Shown here piece by piece: positions 1 to 5,143 of a stretch of 5,143 bases of DNA. The notes under the pieces were generated by a model. The model had not been told where the DNA came from. It saw nothing but the letters and a program-made list of their open reading frames with translations, and did not search any database. This DNA is from Desulfovibrio sp. (GTDB taxonomy: Bacteria > Desulfobacterota > Desulfovibrionia > Desulfovibrionales > Desulfovibrionaceae), in the NCBI GenBank assembly GCA_014804865.1, contig JAAUYY010000150.1, forward strand, positions 1 through 5,143, given 5' to 3'. The first letter of the stretch is position 1. Each line of letters starts with the position of its first letter. The translations under genes and the position numbers were made by a program.

Positions 1-3000
1 CTTTTTGCCCGCTTCTTCGTGCAGGGTAACGTCCAGACCGAGACTCATCAGTTCTTTGACTAGAACGTTGAAAGACTCGGGCAGTCCCGCTTCGAGGAAA
101 TTGTCGCCTTTGACAATCTTCTCGTACATTTTCACGCGACCGCCCACGTCGTCAGATTTGACGGTAAGGAACTCTTGCAATAAGTATGCCGCGCCATACG
201 CTTCGAGTGCCCATACTTCCATTTCGCCCAGTCTCTGACCGCCGAATTGCGCCTTTCCGCCCAATGGCTGTTGCGTTACCAGCGAATATGGGCCGGTCGA
301 CCTGGCGTGAATCTTCTCATCGACCAGGTGATGAAGTTTTAGCATATACATTACGCCGGTCGTTACGCGGTTTGCGAATTTTTCGCCGGTTCGCCCGTCG
401 TAAAGCGCCGTCTTGCCGTCGTTGGGGAGCTTGGCCTTCTCCATCCATCCCCAGATATCGTCTTCTGTGGCGCTATCGAAGACCGGAGTCCGCGTAACTA
501 TGCCGTTGCGCAGTTTTTTCACGGATTCCGTAAATTCCGCGTCGTCCATTCCATCGATTAATTCGCTGATTTCCTCGGAATTAAAAACCTCTTTTACATC
601 CTTGCGAATTTCGTCGAGTCCGACGCCTTCATCGACCATTTCGGCGAGCTGTCTGCCAAGCTCCTTGGCTCCCCATCCCAGATGGGTTTCCATGATCTGG
701 CCGATATTCATGCGCGAAGGCACGCCAAGAGGATTGAGCACGATATCGACGGGTCTGCCATCCGCGAAAAACGGCATGTCTTCTTCGGGCAGAATGCAGG
801 ACACAACGCCCTTGTTGCCATGCCTTCCCGCCATTTTGTCGCCTACTGACAGCTTTCTCTTGATGGCGATGTACACTTTCACCATCTTGATTACGCCGGG
901 AGGCAAATCGTCTCCTTCGCTCACCTTCTCGCGCTTGGATTCGTATATCTGATTCAGGAAGGCCACCTGCCGATCGTAGTCGGCGAGAATGGACGACACT
1001 TCGTCGTTAACTTCCTTGCTTTTGAATAAACCATGCAACTTTTTAATGGGTATCTCGTTAAGTTGCGCTTCGTTGAGAGCGGCGCCAGCTTCGATAATGA
1101 CTTCGCCCTTGCTCTTTCCCGGGACGGAGCGGCTGACCTGCTTCCCAAGCGCCTTTTCAGCTATGACGCGCCTTGTCTTGCGAACTAGCGCGGCTATGTG
1201 ATCGGACTCCTTCTGATCCAGCTCCGCCTTGTCAAAAGCTTCGATAGACAAGGCCCGATCGTCCTTTTCGCCGGATCTGCGATTAAATACCTTTACGTCA
1301 ATGACTGTGCCTTCTACTCCCGGCGGAACCTTGAGAGACGTATTTTTTACGTCCCTGGCCTTCTCGCCAAAGATCGCCCGGAGGAGTTTCTCTTCTGGCG
1401 TAAGTTGCGTCTCGCCCTTGGGCGTAATCTTGCCCACGAGAATATCGTCGGGCTTGACCGGCGCGCCTATGCGGATTATGCCGCTCTCGTCCAGGTTCCG
1501 AAGCATATCCTCGCCGACGTTCGGAATATCTCGCGTGATCTCCTCTGGTCCCAGCTTCGTATCCCGGGCGACGACCTCGAACTCCTCGATATGAATGGAG
1601 GTGAAGATATCTTCCTTGACTACCCTCTCCGAAATCAGAATCGAGTCTTCGTAGTTGTATCCGCACCAGGGCATAAAGGCCACGACAAGGTTCTTGCCGA
1701 GCGCCAGTTGACCTTCGTCTATTCCCGGGCCGTCGGCGAGAATATCGCCTTTTTTGACGATCTGACCCGGATAGCAGGTCGGTTTCTGTCCGAAGCAGGA
1801 ATTCTGGTTCGATTTGTGAAATTTCAGCAGATCGTAGGCCTTGACGCCTCCCTGCTCCTTATAGAGATCGCCATCGTAAGCCACGACGATCCGATCCGCG
1901 TCGACATATTCGACGCGACCGTCCGCGGCGGCCACGATGCACGCCCCGGAATCCCGCGCCACGTCTGTCTCCATGCCCGTCCCAACAAGTGGTTTCTCGG
2001 AGCGGAGCAGGGGCACAGCTTGCCTCTGCATATTCGAGCCCATGAGCGCGCGGTTGGCGTCGTCATGCTCCAGGAAAGGAATAAGCGCGGCTGAAATGGA
2101 CACCATCTGACTCGGCGAGATGTCCATTAAGGTAACGTCCTCCTTCGGACTGCTCTCGACCTCGCCCTTTACCCGCGCGGTTACCTGATCGCCTACCAGC
2201 TTCTTATCCTGATCGACTGCGACGTCGGCCTGGGCGATAACCTGATCGTCCTCTTTCGACGCGTCGAGATGCAAAATTTCGTCGGTTACTTGCCCGTCGC
2301 GCACGACCCGATAGGGAGTCTCGATAAAGCCAAAATCGTTTACCTTCGCGTACGTAGTAAGCGAAACAATCAAGCCGATGTTCGGGCCTTCCGGCGTTTC
2401 TATGGGACAGATCCGACCGTAATGCGACGTATGCACGTCGCGCACCTCAAATCCGGCCCTCTCGCGAGTAAGACCGCCTGGCCCCAGCGCGGACAATCTG
2501 CGCTTGTGCGTAACTTCCGAAAGCGAATTCGTCTGATCCATGAATTGCGAAAGTTGCGACGTGCCGAAAAATTCCTTGAGCACAGCCGCCACAGGCTTCG
2601 GATTAATGAGATCATGGGGCATGAGCGTGGAAATCTCCTGAAGGCTCATCCTCTCCTTGATCGCCCGCTCCATGCGCACAAGGCCGATCCGATACTGATT
2701 CTCGACCAACTCGCCGACAAGGCGCACGCGACGATTGCCAAGATGATCGATGTCGTCGGCTGGCCCATGCGTGTCTTTGAGTCTGACCAATGTCTTTATG
2801 GCCGTGAGGATGTCGTTGTCGCTTAATACGCGCAGATCCTCCGGCTCGTGTAAATCCAGCCTCTGGTTTAGCTTATAGCGGCCTACAGCCGACAGATCGT
2901 AATAGTCGGGATTGCGAAACAGATTTTCAAAAAAGCTCGTCGCTATCTCCGGCGTCGGCGGCGAAGACGGACGCAAACGACGATATATTTCTTCTTGAGC

Positions 3001-4263
3001 CTTGATCTGATCCGGGACGCGATCCATCATTAAAGTGTCGCGAATCGAAGACGAAGCGTCTGTGCCCCGCGTATGCAACACAGGAAAACGCGCGATCCCC
3101 GCTTCGCGCATTTTATCAAGCAAACTGTCGGACAATTCGCCGCCCGCCTCGAGAATAACCTCCCCCGTGGCGGGATTGACAATATCCTCGGCTACAAATA
3201 GCCCCGCCGCGCTCTTCGGATCAACCTCGATCGTCTTCTTTTCTTTAACCGCGGCAACCTTCTGGACGCCGGCTTCCTTGAGCTTGCTCGCCATCTCCGC
3301 GGTGATTTGCGAGTTGGCCTTCGCCAGCGCTTTTCCCGATTTTTCGTCCTTTATTTCCTCTACGAGAAAGTAGCCTACCGCGTTCTCAGGCTCGATCTCG
3401 ACTATCGCCTTTTTCGCGCTTTCATTGAGCATACGCCACGCGCGCTTGGTGATCGGCTTGTTAGCCTTGACGATAGATTGCCCGTCTTCGTCGAGGACGT
3501 CGGTGTACGCGTTTTCCTTCCGGTAAAAATCTTTTTCGACTTCCCAGAAAAGGCGACCGGCGTCGTCCAGCTGGTAATATTCCCGCTCGTAAAAATAATC
3601 GAGAATATCCTCCTTGGTCATGCCCATGGCCTTGAAAAGGATTGTCGCCGGCATCTTGCGACGCCTGTCTATGCGCGCGTACAAGATGTCCTTGTGATCG
3701 AAATCAAAGTCGAGCCACGAGCCGCGCATGGGAATTACCCGACAAGAATACAGCACCTTGCGACTCGTATGAGTCTTGCCGCTGTCGTGCTCGAAAATTA
3801 TCCCGGGCGATCTCTGGAGCTGATTAACGATGACCCGTTCGGTTCCATTAATAATAAACGTTCCCTTCTCGGTCATGAGCGGGAGCGTTCCAAAATAAAT
3901 ATCTTGCTCCTTGATATCGCGTATGGTGCGATTGCCCGACGATTCGTCCGCGTCGTAAACTACCAGCCGCACGCGAATGCGCATCGGAGCTTCGTAAGTC
4001 AGGCCCTTGGATATGCACTCCGCCTGATCGTATTTAGGCTCCTGAATCTCGTAATCCACAAATTCGAGACTCGCCGTCTTATTAAAGTCCTCGATGGGAA
4101 AAACTGTGTGAAAAACTCCTTCGAGCCCCTCCGTCTTGTCTCGCTGGCTCGCCGGAACGCCTTCCTGCAAAAATTTGCGATATGAATCAATCTGTAGATT
4201 AAGAAGATGCGGCACTGGATAGGTCGTCTTGATTTTGCCGAACTGCTTGGTAAGCTGGTTCAT
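1..4263 (-). CDS. rpoB: RNA polymerase beta subunit, C-terminal tail cut by window edge
   Basis: Catalytic beta subunit of the cytoplasmic RNA polymerase core (alpha2-beta-beta'-omega). The frame runs 1421 codons from ATG at 4263 without a stop; GAGGTG 5' of that ATG supports the start. Segments in order: protrusion and lobe (about 1-450, with [16 protein letters not shown] at 139-153); an enlarged lobe insertion (about 225-400); the rifampicin pocket (567-593) and [14 protein letters not shown] (619-632); [16 protein letters not shown] (733-748); [11 protein letters not shown] with the acidic pair E872/D873; the SI2-type insertion (about 1000-1120); [12 protein letters not shown] with K1143 and K1151 (E. 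coli K1065, K1073); and the clamp segment around H1312 (E. coli H1237). [11 protein letters not shown] (1407-1417) aligns with the end of the 1342-residue E. coli protein, so only a lineage-specific tail should be missing. Numbering equals E. coli at V146 but is +60 by the rifampicin region. Oddities: S580 for the usual Pro520, and C867 beside the acidic pair. rpoC would be expected beyond position 1, but this is not seen. Identity is certain. Confidence 0.98.
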   Translation of the reverse strand, partial: MNQLTKQFGKIKTTYPVPHLLNLQIDSYRKFLQEGVPASQRDKTEGLEGVFHTVFPIEDFNKTASLEFVDYEIQEPKYDQAECISKGLTYEAPMRIRVRLVVYDADESSGNRTIRDIKEQDIYFGTLPLMTEKGTFIINGTERVIVNQLQRSPGIIFEHDSGKTHTSRKVLYSCRVIPMRGSWLDFDFDHKDILYARIDRRRKMPATILFKAMGMTKEDILDYFYEREYYQLDDAGRLFWEVEKDFYRKENAYTDVLDEDGQSIVKANKPITKRAWRMLNESAKKAIVEIEPENAVGYFLVEEIKDEKSGKALAKANSQITAEMASKLKEAGVQKVAAVKEKKTIEVDPKSAAGLFVAEDIVNPATGEVILEAGGELSDSLLDKMREAGIARFPVLHTRGTDASSSIRDTLMMDRVPDQIKAQEEIYRRLRPSSPPTPEIATSFFENLFRNPDYYDLSAVGRYKLNQRLDLHEPEDLRVLSDNDILTAIKTLVRLKDTHGPADDIDHLGNRRVRLVGELVENQYRIGLVRMERAIKERMSLQEISTLMPHDLINPKPVAAVLKEFFGTSQLSQFMDQTNSLSEVTHKRRLSALGPGGLTRERAGFEVRDVHTSHYGRICPIETPEGPNIGLIVSLTTYAKVNDFGFIETPYRVVRDGQVTDEILHLDASKEDDQVIAQADVAVDQDKKLVGDQVTARVKGEVESSPKEDVTLMDISPSQMVSISAALIPFLEHDDANRALMGSNMQRQAVPLLRSEKPLVGTGMETDVARDSGACIVAAADGRVEYVDADRIVVAYDGDLYKEQGGVKAYDLLKFHKSNQNSCFGQKPTCYPGQIVKKGDILADGPGIDEGQLALGKNLVVAFMPWCGYNYEDSILISERVVKEDIFTSIHIEEFEVVARDTKLGPEEITRDIPNVGEDMLRNLDESGIIRIGAPVKPDDILVGKITPKGETQLTPEEKLLRAIFGEKARDVKNTSLKVPPGVEGTVIDVKVFNRRSGEKDDRALSIEAFDKAELDQKESDHIAALVRKTRRVIAEKALGKQVSRSVPGKSKGEVIIEAGAALNEAQLNEIPIKKLHGLFKSKEVNDEVSSILADYDRQVAFLNQIYESKREKVSEGDDLPPGVIKMVKVYIAIKRKLSVGDKMAGRHGNKGVVSCILPEEDMPFFADGRPVDIVLNPLGVPSRMNIGQIMETHLGWGAKELGRQLAEMVDEGVGLDEIRKDVKEVFNSEEISELIDGMDDAEFTESVKKLRNGIVTRTPVFDSATEDDIWGWMEKAKLPNDGKTALYDGRTGEKFANRVTTGVMYMLKLHHLVDEKIHARSTGPYSLVTQQPLGGKAQFGGQRLGEMEVWALEAYGAAYLLQEFLTVKSDDVGGRVKMYEKIVKGDNFLEAGLPESFNVLVKELMSLGLDVTLHEEAGKK
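3076..3483 (-). repeat. Three-unit repeat inside the RpoB lobe insertion (SI1/beta-i4)
   Basis: Residues 261-290, 310-339 and 367-396 each follow the pattern Gly, a short hydrophobic strand, Ala-x-x-x-[IL]-[TS], then a helix rich in Lys/Glu/Leu and a closing hydrophobic strand. Units 1 and 2 share G, KAN and IT at a 49-residue offset. The longer blocks 291-339 and 348-396 align without gaps at a 57-residue offset, with 12 identities by eye (P, A, G, F, E, I, G, A, K, and the EAG of KEAG/REAG). E. coli RpoB has two such units here, known structurally as BBM2 motifs (family knowledge). The third unit matches the 60-residue excess measured between V146 and the rifampicin region. The repeat is visible only at protein level, so any duplication is not recent. 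Confidence 0.7.
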
Positions 4264-4266
4264 GAA

Positions 4267-4272
4267 CACCTC
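4267..4272 (-). promoter_or_regulatory. rpoB ribosome binding site GAGGTG
   Basis: Reading the minus strand, TTGAGGTGTTCATG places GAGG five bases before the ATG at 4263. This fixes the rpoB start, which agrees with the expected N-terminus (NQLTKQFGK) of this lineage's RpoB. Confidence 0.8.
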
Positions 4273-4302
4273 AAGGTTGGATGGCGATCGCGTCCCCCGT
4301 CC

Positions 4303-4318
4303 TTCCGCTCGCGCGGAA
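4303..4318 (-). promoter_or_regulatory. GNRA-loop hairpin in rpoB leader
   Basis: On the minus strand TTCCGC, loop GCGA, GCGGAA form a perfect 6-bp stem closed by a GNRA-type tetraloop, about 30 bases before the rpoB ribosome binding site. No U run follows, so it is not a terminator. Its 3' arm (GCGGAA) is also fully complementary to the UUCCGC in the 5' arm of the hairpin at 4360-4385, so the two stems could exchange partners. It could instead be a processing or stabilising element. The structure is clear in the sequence; the role is inferred. Confidence 0.5.
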
Positions 4319-4354
4319 CAAAAGCCATTTTTGCGACCCTGGACAAGAGACAAC

Positions 4355-4385
4355 AAAAACCAACCCCCGCCGAAGCGGAAATTGG
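4355..4385 (-). terminator. Intrinsic terminator-like hairpin (probable attenuator) in the rpoB leader
   Basis: On the minus strand CCAATTTCCGC (4385-4375), loop TTCG (4374-4371) and GCGGGGGTTGG (4370-4360) form an 11-bp stem with three central G-U pairs and a C(UUCG)G tetraloop. TTTTT follows directly (4359-4355), then GTTG. The G-U pairs become A-C mismatches on the plus strand, so the signal is specific to transcripts heading into rpoB. It lies downstream of the only plausible minus-strand promoter and upstream of rpoB with no gene between, which suggests attenuation rather than end-of-gene termination. E. coli has a partial terminator between rplL and rpoB that lowers beta synthesis relative to L7/L12, and this could be its counterpart. 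The U run is short (five, then interrupted), consistent with partial termination. Confidence 0.6.
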
Positions 4386-4468
4386 ATCGATAGGGCTTGA
4401 ATATGATGTTATTTGCGTTTAGAGTTTAAAGAATCCGTCAAAAATCCTCCCGAATTTTGAATAAATTT

Positions 4469-4509
4469 TATAATAAATCTCTCGCCTTTTTTTGGCAATA
4501 CGTTATTAT
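4469..4509 (+). promoter_or_regulatory. Candidate plus-strand promoter region for the acetyltransferase
   Basis: Two possible -10 boxes are seen: TATAAT at 4469-4474, which overlaps the minus-strand -10 of the rpoB promoter, and TATTAT at 4504-4509, about 30 bases before the start codon. Neither has a convincing -35 hexamer at 16-18 bases, so the choice between them is open. A plus-strand promoter must lie here or be regulator-dependent, because the gene's only upstream neighbour points away. Confidence 0.3.
4470..4498 (-). promoter_or_regulatory. Sigma70-type promoter for rpoB
   Basis: On the minus strand TTGCCA (4498-4493) is separated by exactly 17 bases from TATTAT (4475-4470). Each box differs from consensus at one position. 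The upstream DNA is A/T-rich and could act as an UP element. Transcription would begin near 4463, giving a leader of about 200 bases before rpoB. A promoter here fits the absence of rplJL upstream. Start site and strength are inferred. Confidence 0.6.
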
Positions 4510-4527
4510 ATTTAAATCAACTAATTT

Positions 4528-4532
4528 AGGAG
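4528..4532 (+). promoter_or_regulatory. Acetyltransferase ribosome binding site AGGAG
   Basis: AGGAG sits seven bases before the ATG at 4540 and fixes that start. The bases GGAG-CGC-CTCC (4529-4539) are self-complementary, so a small 4-bp stem could partly cover the site. Confidence 0.75.
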
Positions 4533-4539
4533 CGCCTCC

Positions 4540-5100
4540 ATGACGGAAAGAGAAAAAATGATAGCGGGAATGGTCTATGATCCCATGGACGCGGAGCTGG
4601 TCGCCGGGCGCAAAAACGCTCGTCGCCTTTGCTGGCGTCTATCCCAGACGTCCCCCGAGAACGAGGAAGAAATCGCGCGAATCGTGGCGGAACTTTTGCC
4701 CAATGTAAAAACAGCCTATATCACTCCCCCATTTTTCTGCGATTACGGCTATAATATATATTGCGACGACTGGTTTTACTGCAACGCCGGTTGCGTGTTC
4801 CTCGACTGCGCGCCCGTTCGCGTCGGCGTAGGGACGCTCTTCGGCCCGAACGCGCAAGTTTATACCGCGGCGCATCCCCTAAATCCTAAAAGACGGCGCG
4901 ACGGCGAAGAATTCGCGAAGCCGATCGCCATAGGCGCCAATGTCTGGATCGGAGGCTCCGCGATCCTCTGCCCGTCTGTCAAAATCGGCGAAAACAGCGT
5001 GATCGGCGCGGGCTCCGTCGTCGTCCGCGACATTCCCGCGAATGTTCTGGCGGTCGGCAATCCTTGCCATCCTTTTAAATCTGTCGATGGGGAGGACTAA
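4540..5100 (+). CDS. maa: Maltose/galactoside O-acetyltransferase family protein (hexapeptide repeat)
   Basis: A 186-residue cytoplasmic acetyl-CoA-dependent sugar O-acetyltransferase, close to the 183 residues of E. coli Maa. Residues 2-55 form the N-terminal Mac domain (TEREKMIAGMVYDPMDAEL). About 58-172 is a left-handed beta-helix of hexapeptide repeats (IAIGANVWIGGSAIL, VKIGENSVIGAGSVV), which in this family builds trimers with the active site between subunits. The family signature DYGYNI (68-73), N82, the catalytic His in TAAHP (H112) and W136 in NVWIGG are all present, so the enzyme should be active. It ends GNPCHPF, where Maa, LacA and NodL have GNPAR or similar. Eight cysteines is many for so small a protein. 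The acceptor sugar cannot be told from sequence: maltose, glucose, galactosides or a cell-surface glycan precursor are all possible. It is divergent from rpoB and probably monocistronic as far as the window shows. Family is certain, the symbol less so. Confidence 0.92.
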   Translation: MTEREKMIAGMVYDPMDAELVAGRKNARRLCWRLSQTSPENEEEIARIVAELLPNVKTAYITPPFFCDYGYNIYCDDWFYCNAGCVFLDCAPVRVGVGTLFGPNAQVYTAAHPLNPKRRRDGEEFAKPIAIGANVWIGGSAILCPSVKIGENSVIGAGSVVVRDIPANVLAVGNPCHPFKSVDGED

Positions 5101-5143
5101 TCAAAATATTCCCCTATCTGTCCTATCCAAAAGATCGACAACA

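Noticed and set aside
1618..1680. C867 in [11 protein letters not shown] next to the RpoB acidic pair (E. coli has Asn808)
   Set aside because: This position varies among bacteria, and I suspect Cys may be usual for Desulfovibrio relatives, so I do not treat it as unusual.
1198..2094. Plus-strand open frame of 298 codons
   Set aside because: It is exactly antisense to rpoB in the same codon register, so stops occur only where rpoB uses TTA, CTA or TCA, which are rare here. The product has no recognisable domain, and the rpoB translation on the other strand is unambiguous.
3307..4185. Plus-strand open frame of 292 codons
   Set aside because: It has the same codon-register antisense relation to rpoB and no family resemblance. 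The frames at 2269-2826 and 413-952, and the short minus-strand frames in rpoB, are shadows too.
4284..4291. GCGATCGC palindrome in the rpoB leader
   Set aside because: I noticed only one copy. It resembles the cyanobacterial HIP1 octamer, but a single site carries no weight and nothing else suggests a cyanobacterium.
4207..4422. Plus-strand 71-codon frame spanning the rpoB start and leader
   Set aside because: It is antisense to the rpoB N-terminus and to the hairpin region. No ribosome binding site or homology is apparent.
4639..5070. Minus-strand frames opposite the acetyltransferase
   Set aside because: They lie opposite a well-conserved gene with an intact catalytic motif and show no recognisable product.
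5089..5131. GGGGA...TCCCC inverted pair near the end of the acetyltransferase gene
   Set aside because: The stem is only 5 bp with a long loop, overlaps the stop codon region, and lacks a following U run, so it is not a convincing terminator.

Overview
The window holds two genes facing away from each other across a 276-base AT-rich gap. On the minus strand, from 4263 to the left edge, lies rpoB, the beta subunit of RNA polymerase. I translated it as 1421 uninterrupted codons with no stop or frameshift. On the plus strand, 4540-5100, lies a complete maltose/galactoside O-acetyltransferase (maa/lacA/nodL type). The long plus-strand reading frames between 5 and 4422 are antisense shadows of rpoB.

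Organism: a bacterium of roughly balanced GC. The RpoB sequence resembles the Desulfovibrio group (Desulfobacterota, formerly Deltaproteobacteria). This rests on remembered family sequence, not a search: the N-terminus [12 protein letters not shown], the RFPVLHTRG stretch, and the end [15 protein letters not shown] all fit. Lineage confidence is moderate; the species cannot be named.

Layout: 1-4263 is rpoB (minus), lacking only a short C-terminal tail and stop codon beyond position 1. 4264-4539 is the divergent control region. On the minus strand it carries a good sigma70-type promoter (TTGCCA, 17-base spacer, TATTAT), a leader of about 200 bases, an 11-bp UUCG hairpin followed by a U run (likely attenuator), a second GNRA-loop hairpin, and a GAGGTG ribosome binding site. 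On the plus strand it has candidate -10 boxes and an AGGAG site for the acetyltransferase. 4540-5100 is the acetyltransferase. 5101-5143 shows nothing I can call.

The two genes have no evident functional link. The most notable points are: (1) rpoB is not preceded by rplJ-rplL, its near-universal upstream neighbours, and seems to have its own promoter; (2) the leader has a terminator-like hairpin, reminiscent of the E. coli rplL-rpoB attenuator; (3) the beta lobe insertion carries three copies of a module that E. coli has twice, accounting for 60 extra residues; (4) the rifampicin region has Ser where Pro is normally found. I see no new defence, mobile or metabolic system here.
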